From Adiantum capillus-veneris (lineage: Eukaryota > Streptophyta > Polypodiopsida > Polypodiales > Pteridaceae): a stretch of 64,000 nucleotides of DNA. Made by a program: the position numbers and the translations under genes. Positions 32,601-40,381 of the stretch are shown here, in pieces. The notes under the pieces are model-generated. The model was not told the origin of the DNA, did no database searches, and worked only from the letters and a program-made list of their open reading frames with translations. The DNA is taken from assembly GCA_014529385.2 (NCBI GenBank), contig CM043953.1, positions 88,027,842 to 88,091,841 on the forward strand. Direction: 5' to 3'. The stretch's first letter is position 1. Each line of letters opens with the position of its first letter.

Positions 32601-34153
32601 CCAATCTATGTGCAATTCCCATATCTATCAAGTATCTGCCATACTCAGTGTATTCCTTATCTTGTGATGGTCTGGATAGACCCATCTCTGTAACGTCCAG
32701 CTCCCTAAGCATCTCCTCGGAAGTATCATAAAATATTGTCTGGTGGTGCGCAGTCCTAGCATTGAAGTCCCCTAGTATGATAATGTCACCATCCTTGCAA
32801 AACTCCATATGTCATTATCCAAAATAGCAAAGGGGGACCGTCCTCTAGGTGATGCATATACTGACGTACTAGGAGGAAAGTAACAGATAGCAATGTAGAG
32901 GTATCTGCCCGTCTCTGCCCTGAGCCTCACCCACATGTACCTAGCCTGTTCATCCTTGCGCGCTATATATATCAATGGCTGCAACTCCTCCCTGAATAGA
33001 ACTGCCACTCCCCCTGAGCACCGTCCTCGATGCTCCGATCTGGTCTCTTGTCTGCATGCTGTCTCCCATCTATATCCGCTCACCTGTGGCATGGATTGCC
33101 CAGGGGCTTGATGCGTCTCAGAGTAGAAAATGATCTCTCCCTGTGAAGCTATCCTCAAAGACCCCTACATCAAGACGGAGTGACCCATTACAATTTAAGG
33201 TTGCCATCTTTAGTGTGGTCCCATAGGTCTCGCACCATCATGCGGAGCGTCACTCCAATATCACCACCCCTTTTTCCCTTGCTGCTCTGATTTCCGGCAT
33301 TACTTCTTGCATATGAGCAATCTGCGAGAGGGTGAGGTCATCTCCAAGAAAGATGCCAATCTTCTTTAAAGTCGGTCTCTTCTTCAAGAAATCCTTCTTC
33401 GCTTCCATGGAGGGGAAGCGGAGAATGAGTGCCCTTTCTTTCGAGGTTTCTCCGTTGCTCCCACTTTTCTTAGTGCCCACTCTCCAAGCCCTCGTATGCG
33501 TCTGCTCGTTAACCCCCACCAGAGTCATGAGTTCTTTCACCTCTTCATCCACATTATCTTGGTCTCTGAGGCCACATATCTTTACTTGTTAGGCCCGCAC
33601 ACGTCTCCTTTGCTCCTCTTCCAGTGTCAAGTTAAGGATGGTTGGTGTGGGGGTGGGGGTTATTTCCTTGCCCTTTCCTTTCTTGACAATCTCGATCCAT
33701 TTTTCGGCCTTTTTTGCTGTTTGTTTGGTCTTTGTGATGACATCTACCCACGAGGTCGTCATTTCTTTTTGTTGCTCCCCACCTTCTTTGATGGCCCGCA
33801 CTTGTTCCTTAATCGTGTTAAGCTCTTCAATTACTGAGGGTTGAAGCTCTCCTTCTTCGAGGACATTCTGCGATCGCACCTCTACAAGCTCCTTCTTGAG
33901 TAATGCGATTTCCTCCACTTGGGCCTTCACACGATCCTCGAGTGTATGTATCGTCCTTTCCTGTGCCCCCACGCGCTCGTCGAGTGCGTTAATAGTACCT
34001 AGGAGATGGCGGTTGATCTTGCTGATGGACTCGCTCATTTCTTCTTTGCATTTTTGAATGGCATCCTCCATAGGTCATCCTTGGCATTTTGTTTTCTCAT
34101 GATTGAATGAAGGCCGCAACAGGAGAGGGAGAGAGATAGAGAAGTGAACTTCT

Positions 34154-34226
<73 letters not shown>

Positions 34227-37200
34227 AGAGACCACCTTCTCCAGCTTACGGAGGATGGTTTTGTGACGAGACCCAGATACATGACACCCACTTGTCTCAT
34301 GGGATACGATGTGCTATTGGCCATTATTAATATGACCATTGAGGAAGAGCAGAAAAGGAAGAATCGGGCTCTGCATGTGCGGGTCACAGGAGTCAAAGAC
34401 AAAGAGAATGTAGATGAAGAAGTGAGGGAACTGCTACAACGCATGGGCATCACAGAGCCTACTCACACAAGTGCATGGAGAGTGGGCAAGAAAGGAATCG
34501 ACGAGAAGGGAAACGTAAAGGATAGGGCACTTATTCTCCGCTTCCCGAATATAGAAATAAGGAAAGAATTTCTAAAGAAGAGGCCAACTCTTAAGAAAAC
34601 CGGTATTTTCTTGGGAGATGACCTTACATTGGCACAAGTGGCACACATGCAAGAGTTGATGCCAGAGAATAGGGCAGCAAGAGAAAAGGGGAAAATCGCC
34701 TTTTATAGAGAAGGGAAAGTAGTGGTTCTGGAAAAGCGCTCATCATGACGGTGCGAGACCTATGGGACGACGCTCCGGATAGCGGCGTGGAATTGTAATG
34801 GATCATATAAACTAGATGTAGGTGCCTTTGAAGACAACTTTAGGGACAGAGACATAGTTTTCTACTCAGAGACACACCAAATACCGAGACAGCTTATGCC
34901 ACATGTGAAGGGGTATTTATGGGAAACAATTGGTAGACCAAACAAGAGATCTCTGCGTGGTAGTCGGGGTTCAGGAGGAGTAGCAGTCTTATTTAAAGAG
35001 GAGCTGAAACCACTACTACAGATTATCAGGAAAGATGAACAAGCAAGGTATATGTGGGTGAGAATGAGAGCCGAGACAGGTAGATTTCTATATATCGCTA
35101 TATGCTACTTCCCCCCAAGTACATCAGTCTACTCCTCACCTAAAGGACAGTCCCCTTTCTCCATATTGAATAATGACATATGGGAGTTCTCTAGAGATGG
35201 AGACATCATTCTCTTAGGAGACTTTACTGCCAGAACGGCCAACTCTCAAGCAGTATTCTATGATACTTCTGAGGAAATGCTCAGAGAAGTGGATTTGTTA
35301 CAAGAGGTGCTTACTAGAAACTCACAGGATAAAGAACACACTGAATATGGGAGACATCTCATGGAAATGGAAACCACACATGGTTTGGCCATACTTAATG
35401 GTCTAGAGAATTTCCCTTTATCTGGGGGGTTCACATGCATCCCGCACAGGCATGGGGCCAGTACAGTGGATTATGTCATGACTTCACCAAGCTTTATTTC
35501 TAGTATCGAGGACTTTAAGGTGGGACCCAGACCGGTTGGGATTGCAGTGGATCATGCTCTCTTGACCTTATCAATCTCCTTCCAATACAATGCCTCTCAA
35601 GTACAAAGGAAGAAGACACACACAAGATATACTTTCACGCCAGAGACCGATTCAATCTATGTGGAAAAGATCTATAATAGGATGTGGTCAGCCGGGCCAG
35701 TATATATTGTAGAGGATATTACTTCTCAGCTAACAGAGATACTACATGGAGTAGCACAAGAGGCATACCCACATACTCAACCTGACCAGAAGAGAGGATC
35801 TGGGAACATGCCTCAAAACAGTTGGTACGACGAGAAATGCAGAGAGACGAGAACCCAGGTCTAGAAAGAGCTTACACTTGGGATCATCACATATAAGCAG
35901 TCTCGGATTGCTCTTCGGCGTATAGTACGTCGCAAGAAAAGGGCATTTTTAGCGAAACTCGAGAAGGATTTATATCAGCTCTTCTTGAGTCAGGACTCAC
36001 ATGAGGCCTGGCGTTTATTTCACGAGCACTCATCGCCTCCGACAATTACTTCTCCTGAGATTTGGGGCCAATATGTAACATCATTATATACGGTATCTGG
36101 ACAGCCTCCATTACCAGATCCGCTAGAGCCATGCCCAGCTACTAGTACTTTCTTACTACGGAAATGGTGGAAAAAGCCATTGATAAGACGAAGACAAGAA
36201 GAGCATATGATCATGAGGGTCTAGTAGCAGAACATCTGACCCATGCAAGGGATCTACTTTCAGAAGTCCTTGCTTGTCTGTTTAATCGGGTCATGTGTGA
36301 AGGACTACCTAAATCTTGGAAATTATCTACTATCATACCTATTTTCAAGTCAGGGGATCCTATGATACCCTGAAACTACCGTACCATTATGGTGGGACAC
36401 ACATTGACCCAACTGTACGCATCCATTCTGGAACAAAAATTGAGTAGATGGGCAGAGAATGAGGGCATAAGGGCAACAGGACAAGCTGGATTCATGAGGG
36501 GTTATTCCACTTTAGATCATATTCTTACGCTCAGAACCATTATTGAGGAAGGAAGAGCAAGCGGGAGAAGGATGTATTGTTGCTTTGTGCATTTTCGGAA
36601 AGCTTTTGATATAGTACCAAGGGCCAGATTGATGCGCAAAATGCAAGAGTTAGGGGTTCCCAAAGAGATTATCTGGGGGATCATGGCCTTATACGGGTCA
36701 GTAACTGGCTATGTACGTACTCCAGAAGGGGATTCCGACATTGTTCATTCCACCGTTGGAGTAAAGCAGGGATGCCCACTGTCCCCTACTTTATTTAGTA
36801 TGTATATAGATGAGGTATCAGATTACATTGATAGAGATGGCGACAGACGTGCTCAACTTGCAGGGTCATGGATCCCTTTGTTGTTATATGCAAATGATAT
36901 TGTATTGATAGCAGAATCACCAGATGGAATGCAGAGGCAGTTAGATGCATTACATAAATTCGCGGAGGACAGAGGACTGTCGGTAAATTTGGGTAAAACC
37001 AAAGTTATGGTGTTTAACACCACACCGCAGTGGGTTAGGAGATCCGCACCTACATTTGCATATGGCCAGGCTACAGTAGAGTACACATATGCATACACAT
37101 ACCTTGGTGTGGTATTTACAGGACCGAAGTTTACTCTTAAGAAAGCAGCGGATGCTAGATTGTCCAGAGCCTCTGCGGCCTTGGGAGGGTTGGAGAGGAT

Positions 37201-39286
37201 GTGTTCACAAGTGCAGTTTCAGGAACCACAAACAAAACTTTGGCTCTTTGATACTGTGGTGGCTTCGGCTATGCTTTATGGGGTCTAGATCTGGGGACCA
37301 TCTGTGGATCAGGATAATTGGAAGTCAATGGAGAGACCTTTGGTATCTATGATTTCCCGAATTATTAGAGCCAAGGCCTCCGTACCACACGCGATTACCC
37401 GAGCGGAACTAGCTGCCCCTCCGATAGAAATTGAAGCTCTTACCAGATTAGTGTCCTTTATACATGGTTTATGGGATACAAATAATTGCCGATATACTAG
37501 ATTGGCCCTCGAATCCTCTCGACAATTAGCAATGAAAGGAGATACATCATGCTGGTATGCGCAACTGTCCTCGTGGTTTCAGAGACAAGGGTTAAGCATG
37601 GAAAGATTACCCCCCTTCCAATACTCTCTTGAGGCTCCATCACTGGCAATCACACGAACGGAGATTAATAAAATCATCTGCCAGGATCTTATACAGTTGG
37701 ACACTAAGAGGACATGGGTAGACCCTACACAAGAATTGGGTAGGAAGATGGCCGACTACAAAGAAAACTTCCTACAGCTATCTGAAGATGGTTTTGTGAT
37801 CTGCCCGAGCTACATGGATACCCACCTGTCTCATGGTTTGAGATGTGCTATTGGTCAAATTCGTACATCCTCACACCAGCTGGAAATTGAATTTGGCAGA
37901 TTTAGGGGAATCCCACCTGAGAGTAGAATTTGCAAGTTATGCGGAATGGAGCCGGAGACAGAATTACACTACATATGCCATTGCACCGTATACTATGAGA
38001 TACGTGGGCGTTTCCATTGCCTTTTCAAAGAAGGCTTTGGACCTCTAGATAGAGTCATGCAATACCAAGATCAAAGGTGCTTAGGCGTGTACCTACTGGA
38101 ACTACATCGGCACAGGGATAATCTAATGAGAAGACAAAGAGCACTACAGCCTTAGAGGCAGATCACAGATTTCTTCGGATCGAGAGAAGCAGGAATGGAA
38201 GGAGAAGTAAGAGGCCAGCAGCGAGCACAAAGGAGTACCCACATTCATGCCAAAGGCACCCTCATGGACAAGGCGATTGAGCTTAGGAAATCGAGACGAC
38301 CATGACCAAGATGCAGAAGCACACTTCACTAGAAGAGACTACAACAAAGGATTAGAAGCATTCTAGCCAGACACCCAGAATGCTCCGAAGAAGTTTATCT
38401 AATACTTTGTATTTAGTTTTTTCGCATTTATTTTCACACTTTCACACTTTTCAGACATTGTAACACATTCACCACTTTTGTATCAGTTTGGTCTCATAGG
38501 TCACACTGGCCTTTTTGAAGACGTTAATATAACATTTCATTTCATTTCATTTCTCACCAGCTGCGGATTGAGACTTGGAGATACAGCGGAGTACCAGCAG
38601 AGGCCAGGACATGCCCCTTGTGTGACATGGAGCTTGAGACAGAGTTGCATTATACATGCCGCTGCCCCGTCTAGTACGAGATACGAGGCCGCTTCCATTG
38701 CTTGTTCAGAGAGGGTTTTGGACCACTCTCAAGAGTCATGGGATATGAGGATCAGAGATGCCTAGGTTTGTTCTTGCTCGAGCTACACAGACACAGAGAC
38801 AGCCTGATGAGTGGCAAGGCTAGCCAATCTCAAAGACGGATCGCAGACTTCTTCAGAACAGACACGGGACAGCCACAAGAGCCACTCCAATAGCAGAGCG
38901 CCCCCTCGTCTCACACCAGAGGCACACTGATCGACCGAGCGACTGAACTGGGGAAATCCAGGCGTCCACGACTACGGAGGACTACACAGCATCGACGGAG
39001 GCTACGTCAGAAGATTCGGAGCACTCTGGCCAGGCATGCACGACGCCCGGTCAGACTACTAACCATGGAGGAGATTGATGAGATCCGCCAACGACCGATG
39101 CTAGATCTCCTGTGATTCAGCTATCCCAGCTAGCTGCTTAGTTCACACCTAGCAGTTTAGGATTCCATAGTATTTTATTTTGTCATCTTGTTACTCTGAC
39201 TTTGTATCAGATCCACCACATTGTAACTTTCTGGTCTCATAGGTCACTTTGGCCTTTTTGAAGACGTTAATATAACATTTCATTTC

Positions 39287-39352
<66 letters not shown>

Positions 39353-40381
39353 GCACTTGCAGTTTCTCTCTCTACGCACTGGCAGTTTCTGTCTCTACGC
39401 GCTTTTCTCTCTCTACGCACCTCCCACTCTCTACGCAACGGGGCAGGGGGGCTAGGCAGCAGGGGAGGCGGGGAGGAGAGCGCGGCAGGGCACGCGAGCG
39501 AGAGAGTGAGCAGAGCGTGGCAGGGCAGGACAGCAGCGAGTAGAGCGGAAGCAGGAGCGGCGCGAGCAGAGCGGGAGTGGGAGCGGGAGAGAGAGAGGAG
39601 CGAGTTTGTCTTAGCAAGATAAGTCATCATAGCAGATGCATTCGTCTCTTAATTTCATCAAGGCATTGGAAAGGGTAGAGACACAACATTACTCTTCTTT
39701 TCTTAAGCGTGTTTGTCATATCCACGATGTGTTTTATCATGACCACTGCAGTATTACATGCTGAAAGGTTCCTCTTTTCTTTGCAGTCTTTGGGACTACA
39801 CACATGTAGTTATGAATTACTTGTTTGGAAATTGTGGGACCGATGGTGGATCACCACGAGATGACAAGTGGTTGGAGCTTTTTGACATCGTTCTGACTGG
39901 CAGGTAATTTTTTTTCACTGCTTAGTACTGCAGGGCATATTTTGGAGCTACAGTTGACTCAAATGTTACGACTGATTTTTTGGCTTTTGTGAGGACAGCA
40001 ATACTAACATTTTGCATATCTCCTATTTGCTAAGAGTTGAGAGAGCAAGCTGTCTGTGTGTTTCTGACTGTAGTGCCAAACCGGGGTTTTTTGCTGATGG
40101 AAATCGAGCTCTTCTATATGAAGTAGATATTAGAAGTGGAATGCTTCAGAATACAGATAATGGAAGCCCTCTTGCACAGGTGAAGAGTTACTTCTTCCTT
40201 TTACTGCGTGAAGTTTTGTCTGGAGCTTTGACTTTTCTCTAACGTTAAAATTAGATATCCTGACATGGATTGTGGCAATTGTCTGGCGTACTTCCTATTA
40301 TCACAGATTGGCCAAAGTAGCAGTGACCGGGCTTTACCTTCCTCAACAGGAGAGATTCGGCAAGCATGCAGAGTCTTTCAG
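18157..40381 (+). CDS. HAD-family 5'-nucleotidase (NT5C2-like), 8 internal exons, partial
   Basis: The only convincing host gene. Exons 18157-18449, 20740-20817, 21395-21615, 24927-25019, 25402-25485, 39787-39903, 40074-40179 and 40307-40381 join with matching phases and GT-AG sites into 355 codons without a stop. The protein resembles the IMP/GMP-type cytosolic 5'-nucleotidase family, which dephosphorylates purine nucleoside 5'-monophosphates. HAD motif I is GFDMDYTLA (nucleophile and acid/base Asp), motif II FLVTNS, motif III SAKPGFF (Lys). Motif IV (the acidic metal-binding motif) and the C-terminus are not in the window. The N-terminal exon is also missing. Introns of 2290, 577, 3311, 382, 14301, 170 and 127 bp. 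No premature stop is seen, so the gene may be active. Confidence 0.88.
18450..20739 (+). other. Intron 1 of the 5'-nucleotidase gene
   Basis: Contains an (AC)n run at 18537-18580. The remainder (18600-20700) has short open frames, none recognised. No LTR or LINE feature was identified. Confidence 0.7.
18537..18580. repeat. (AC)n microsatellite, 44 bp
   Basis: Uninterrupted AC dinucleotide run within intron 1. Confidence 0.97.
20740..20817 (+). CDS. 5'-nucleotidase exon, 26 codons
   Basis: Reads LLDWKFDWRYMVRGLVVDKK then RGNILK, phase 0 to phase 0, acceptor TTTATGCAG and donor GTATGA. It joins YPRE of the previous exon to MDRHKY of the next without interruption. Confidence 0.92.
21395..21615 (+). 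CDS. 5'-nucleotidase exon
   Basis: Reads MDRHKYVKVAYHGFQEMSRE, DEPDYALIDTLFSLAEAYLF, AQLVEYKDSHTSKFPFNTE. The donor is GTATGC after the second base of a Glu codon. This donor was chosen because it makes the join EYSTIYCDVRAAIDLC with the next exon in frame; reading on gives a stop within six codons. Confidence 0.92.
22067..22607 (-). mobile_element. Gypsy-type fragment: LTR stub and gag
   Basis: At 22067-22140 is a stub matching the start of the LTR at 23157 (GCAAGAA, TCTATGT, GTGCTCTCTAC). Next to it the minus strand codes a gag (capsid) segment: SLADKWYSQFANNHFANWAT, LRQQFCEAFRRGNSQEKVLD, FAELVTSFGCQASLETRRL. No protease or RT was found, so the element is internally deleted. Confidence 0.75.
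22970..23060. repeat. Degenerate TAGAC pentamer tandem repeat
   Basis: About 15 imperfect units of (TAGAC)(TAGGC)(TAGAC) between 22970 and 23060, in the internal region of the gypsy fragment. Confidence 0.85.
23126..23144 (-). other. Candidate primer-binding site of the gypsy fragment
   Basis: The minus strand reads TGGCACGCTTGGTGGGACC about 12 bases after the LTR end. It resembles primer sites of some gypsy lineages but the tRNA was not identified. Confidence 0.4.
23157..23624 (-). repeat. 5' LTR part of the gypsy fragment
   Basis: The plus strand begins TGTCGCAAGAAC (complement of an LTR end). It shares its first 75 bp with 22067-22140. It is broken at 23624 by the solo LTR and may resume at 24716. 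Confidence 0.65.
23625..24711 (+). repeat. Solo LTR of a diverged pol-less-family subfamily (1087 bp)
   Basis: Starts TGTCACGTGCACATTTAACC and ends CTGCACATTACA. It keeps the landmarks of the family: TATAAAAG at 23960-23967, repeated CAGCGTTTT motifs, an AAG...CTCTCTAATAGAGAG hairpin near 24428, and a CT leader that here is a long microsatellite (24492-24540). No internal region is present, so it is a solo LTR. GTGAA occurs before it (23620-23624) and 4 nt after it (24716-24720). Confidence 0.82.
24492..24540. repeat. (CT)n microsatellite in the solo LTR
   Basis: 49-bp CT run in the leader position of the LTR, where related LTRs have only a short CT-rich patch. Confidence 0.97.
24927..25019 (+). 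CDS. 5'-nucleotidase exon
   Basis: Starts with the last base of a Glu codon and reads YSTIYCDVRAAIDLCHRDGT, LKQAVAQNPA, ending with two bases of a Lys codon at donor GTAAGA. Confidence 0.92.
25402..25485 (+). CDS. 5'-nucleotidase exon with HAD motif II
   Basis: Acceptor CTTTTACAG. Reads (K)YIHHDPELIPMLKMLRSSGR then MTFLVTN, with the Ser of motif II split across the 14.3-kb intron. Donor AG|GTACGA. Splicing to 39787 gives TNSLWDYTHVV exactly as in the family. Confidence 0.93.
26765..26782. repeat. (G)18 run
   Basis: Mononucleotide G run in the 3' UTR of LINE B1. Confidence 0.95.
26956..29416 (-). pseudogene. LINE B1 ORF2, reverse transcriptase to C-terminal zinc finger
   Basis: Reading leftwards: DEECRETRIKLQREVLMGST, RTIMVGHTLARLYASVLEQ, then the RT core (28058-28717) with VDFRKAFDTVPRARLIRRLQ, VKQGCPLSPTLFEMYVDEFS and LLLYADDIVLISDSPEGMQR (YADD active site), then LGKTKVMVFNTTPQWVRRSA. 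The C-terminal part has GARICHLCNSEPETELHYTC, a Cys-Cys-His-Cys motif, and GRFHCLFREGFGPFSRV. Frame breaks at about 28750, 28050, 27700 and 27230. The N-terminal endonuclease lies across the copia element at 32164-33210. Confidence 0.88.
29417..29421. other. Target-site duplication ATACC (left)
   Basis: Repeated at 32164-32168. Removing the copia plus one copy restores the LINE ORF2 reading NSWYDEECRETR, which is present uninterrupted in B2 as NSWYDEKCRETR. Confidence 0.95.
29422..29765 (-). repeat. 3' LTR of the copia element (344 bp)
   Basis: On the minus strand begins TGTTGGGTTAAAGGCC and ends CGCTTTCA. Contains an 84-bp GA run (29534-29617 on plus). Confidence 0.94.
29534..29617. repeat. 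(GA)n microsatellite in the copia 3' LTR, 84 bp
   Basis: The partner LTR has only about 12 bp of GA at the same position (32014-32025), so the run expanded after insertion. Confidence 0.97.
29766..29777 (-). other. Copia polypurine tract
   Basis: On the minus strand AAGTGGGAGGT ends directly at the 3' LTR start TGTTGGG. Confidence 0.85.
29801..30551 (-). pseudogene. Copia RNase H
   Basis: Reads YCDADMAGDMDTRKSSSGYV, FAIAGGALSV, then KIVALSTTEAEYISATEASK and EAIWLGRLAKELG. These are the standard copia RNase H blocks. A one-frame shift near 30150 separates the two halves. It ends with NVLTKSLAKAKHEHC as in family members. Confidence 0.9.
30560..31201 (-). pseudogene. Copia reverse transcriptase
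   Basis: Reads PKGRKALRNKWVYKLRFWMK, QMDVKTTFLHGDIEEDIYMK and LVLYVDDILLA (YVDD active site), then, in another frame, KNLGDAEHILGMRIKRDRK. The start follows directly on gag because of the internal deletion. A frame break lies near 30690. Confidence 0.9.
31313..31609 (-). pseudogene. Copia gag N-terminal segment
   Basis: 99 residues starting MASFSSACDTKSLMEIKRFD, with GQGFDFWQERMQGILFLNDC and HEEWARLNKKAMAYIKMAIN, typical of the plant copia gag start. Ends abruptly where RT-region sequence begins (about 31310). No zinc knuckle remains. Confidence 0.88.
31886..31898 (-). other. Copia primer-binding site (tRNA-iMet type)
   Basis: On the minus strand TGGTATCAGAGCC, two bases from the LTR end. 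Confidence 0.95.
31901..32163 (-). repeat. 5' LTR of the copia element (263 bp)
   Basis: Starts TGTTTGGTTAAAGGCC and ends CACTTTCA on the minus strand. Similar to 29422-29765 except for the short GA tract and a 12-15 bp indel near CCAGGTTCA. Confidence 0.94.
32164..33210 (-). pseudogene. LINE B1 ORF2, endonuclease domain
   Basis: The AP-endonuclease-type domain starts with MATLNCNGSLRLDVGVFED near 33210 and continues with IIFYSETHQAPGQSMPQVSG, CYFPPSTSVYASPRGRSPFA, IILGDFNARTAHHQTIFYD and VAVDHAISSFTLTFQFS. The motifs for metal and DNA binding (GDFNAR, DH) are present. Frame breaks lie near 33160 and 32810. It ends at the copia insertion (NSWY). Confidence 0.9.
33250..34071 (-). pseudogene. 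LINE B1 ORF1, coiled coil and L1-ORF1p-like domains
   Basis: The N-terminal segment (MEDAIQKCKEEMSESISKIN ... TINALDERVGAQERTIHTLE) has a heptad-like charged pattern, likely a coiled coil, then AEKWIEIVKKGKGKEITP. After a frame break near 33590, DNVDEEVKELMTLVGVNEQT, AWRVGTKKSGSNGETSKERA, LILRFPSMEAKKDFLKKRPT and GIFLGDDLTLSQIAHMQEVM follow. The order coiled coil, RRM-like, C-terminal domain resembles L1 ORF1p; there is no zinc knuckle. Confidence 0.8.
34157..34224. repeat. (CT)n microsatellite at the LINE head-to-head junction
   Basis: 68-bp run at the 5' end of LINE B1 (GA in its sense). LINE B2 starts directly to its right. Confidence 0.97.
34263..34748 (+). pseudogene. LINE B2 ORF1, N-terminal part replaced
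   Basis: The first 17 codons or so are in another frame of an ORF2 fragment. From INMTIEEEQKRKNRALHVRV on, the protein matches B1 ORF1: EEVRELLQRMGITEPTHTSA, WRVGKKGIDEKGNVKDRALI, LRFPNIEIRKEFLKKRPTLK, IFLGDDLTLAQVAHMQELMP, ending KVVVLEKRSS. The coiled-coil region is absent, so it would not be a normal ORF1 protein. Confidence 0.82.
34774..35864 (+). pseudogene. LINE B2 ORF2, endonuclease domain
   Basis: Starts IAAWNCNGSYKLDVGAFEDN, overlapping the end of ORF1 by little. SETHQIPRQLMPHVKGYLWE, ILLGDFTARTANSQAVFYDT (GDF kept but FNAR changed to FTAR), HRHGASTVDYVMTSPSFISS and VAVDHALLTLSISFQ follow. It ends in a stop just after NSWYDEKCRETRTQV, so RT is out of this frame. Confidence 0.9.
35985..37288 (+). 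pseudogene. LINE B2 ORF2, reverse transcriptase
   Basis: Fragments of the thumb/fingers (35985-36373) and a 300-codon stretch (36389-37288) with VGHTLTQLYASILEQKLSRW, HFRKAFDIVPRARLMRKMQE, VGVKQGCPLSPTLFSMYIDE and LLLYANDIVLIAESPDGMQR. The active-site box is YAND in place of YADD, which would inactivate it. Ends in TAG at 37286-37288. Confidence 0.9.
37304..38155 (+). pseudogene. LINE B2 ORF2, C-terminal part
   Basis: Reads DQDNWKSMERPLVSMISRII, RLPPFQYSLEAPSLAITRTE, LSEDGFVICPSYMDTHLSHG and ESRICKLCGMEPETELHYIC (zinc-finger cysteines), FHCLFKEGFGPLDRVMQYQD. It continues the frame of the RT ORF past an amber stop at 37286. Confidence 0.88.
38557..39289 (+). mobile_element. LINE B3, 5'-truncated copy
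   Basis: Starts at the equivalent of the ORF2 C-terminus (QLRIETWRYSGVPAEARTCP, CDMELETELHYTC) directly after the tail of B2. Continues with REGFGPLSRVMGYEDQRCLG and a 3' UTR to the shared tail AGACGTTAATATAACATTTC. About 730 bp. Confidence 0.87.
39290..39350. repeat. (CT)n microsatellite, 61 bp
   Basis: Follows the (CATTT) tail of LINE B3. It is followed at 39351-39430 by several CTCTCTACGCAC units. Confidence 0.97.
39351..39600. repeat. CTCTACGCAC repeats and purine-rich GC patch
   Basis: Short tandem CTCTCTACGCAC-type units (39351-39440) followed by a GAGCG/GGGAG-rich stretch. Open frames here come from biased composition. No gene. Confidence 0.7.
39787..39903 (+). CDS. 5'-nucleotidase exon
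   Basis: Acceptor TTTGCAG. Completes the Ser of TNS and reads LWDYTHVVMNYLFGNCGTDG, GSPRDDKWLELFDIVLTG, ending AG|GTAATT. Confidence 0.93.
40074..40179 (+). CDS. 5'-nucleotidase exon with HAD motif III
   Basis: Reads (S)AKPGFFADGNRALLYEVDI, RSGMLQNTDNGSPLAQ, donor GTGAAG at phase 0. The Lys of AKPGFF is the HAD motif III residue. Confidence 0.93.
40307..40381 (+). CDS. 5'-nucleotidase exon, last one visible
   Basis: Acceptor TTATCACAG. Reads IGQSSSDRALPSSTGEIRQA then CRVFQ at phase 0, donor GTTGTA. The family next has a Gly-Gly-Asn/His-rich segment and motif IV; neither is seen in the remaining 23.6 kb of plus strand. Confidence 0.8.

Larger units (their letters stand above)
26572..34140 (-). 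mobile_element. LINE B1 (L1-like), minus, split by a copia element
   Basis: Without the inserted copia (29422-32163) it is about 4.8 kb. On the minus strand: GA-rich 5' end (34157-34224), ORF1 (33250-34071), ORF2 with endonuclease (32164-33210) and RT/C-terminal zinc finger (26956-29416), then a 3' tail of TTATATTAACG, GTCTC and (GAAAT)n type. Frames carry several stops. It is homologous to B2 (34224-38556) throughout, in head-to-head orientation. Confidence 0.88.
34224..38556 (+). mobile_element. LINE B2 (L1-like), plus
   Basis: About 4.3 kb, same family as B1. Order: chimeric start (34235-34313, ORF2-derived), truncated ORF1 (34314-34748), ORF2 endonuclease (34774-35864), RT (35985-37288), C-terminal domain (37304-38155), 3' UTR and tail (38500-38556) ending (CATTT)n. 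Coding frames have few stops: 35862, 36373, 37286 and 38153 among others, so it is younger than B1. Confidence 0.88.
25486..39786 (+). other. Intron 5 of the 5'-nucleotidase gene, 14.3 kb, filled with retroelements
   Basis: From left to right: 25486-26560 with no recognised feature; a minus-strand LINE (26572-34140) split by a copia element; a plus-strand LINE (34224-38556); a 5'-truncated LINE (38557-39289); a CT run; and a GC-rich repetitive patch (39352-39600). Confidence 0.88.

Noticed and set aside
39349-39630. Ala/Leu/Pro-rich open frames on the minus strand (39349-39630)
   Set aside because: Composition effect of GC-rich purine sequence; frames overlap with no domain.
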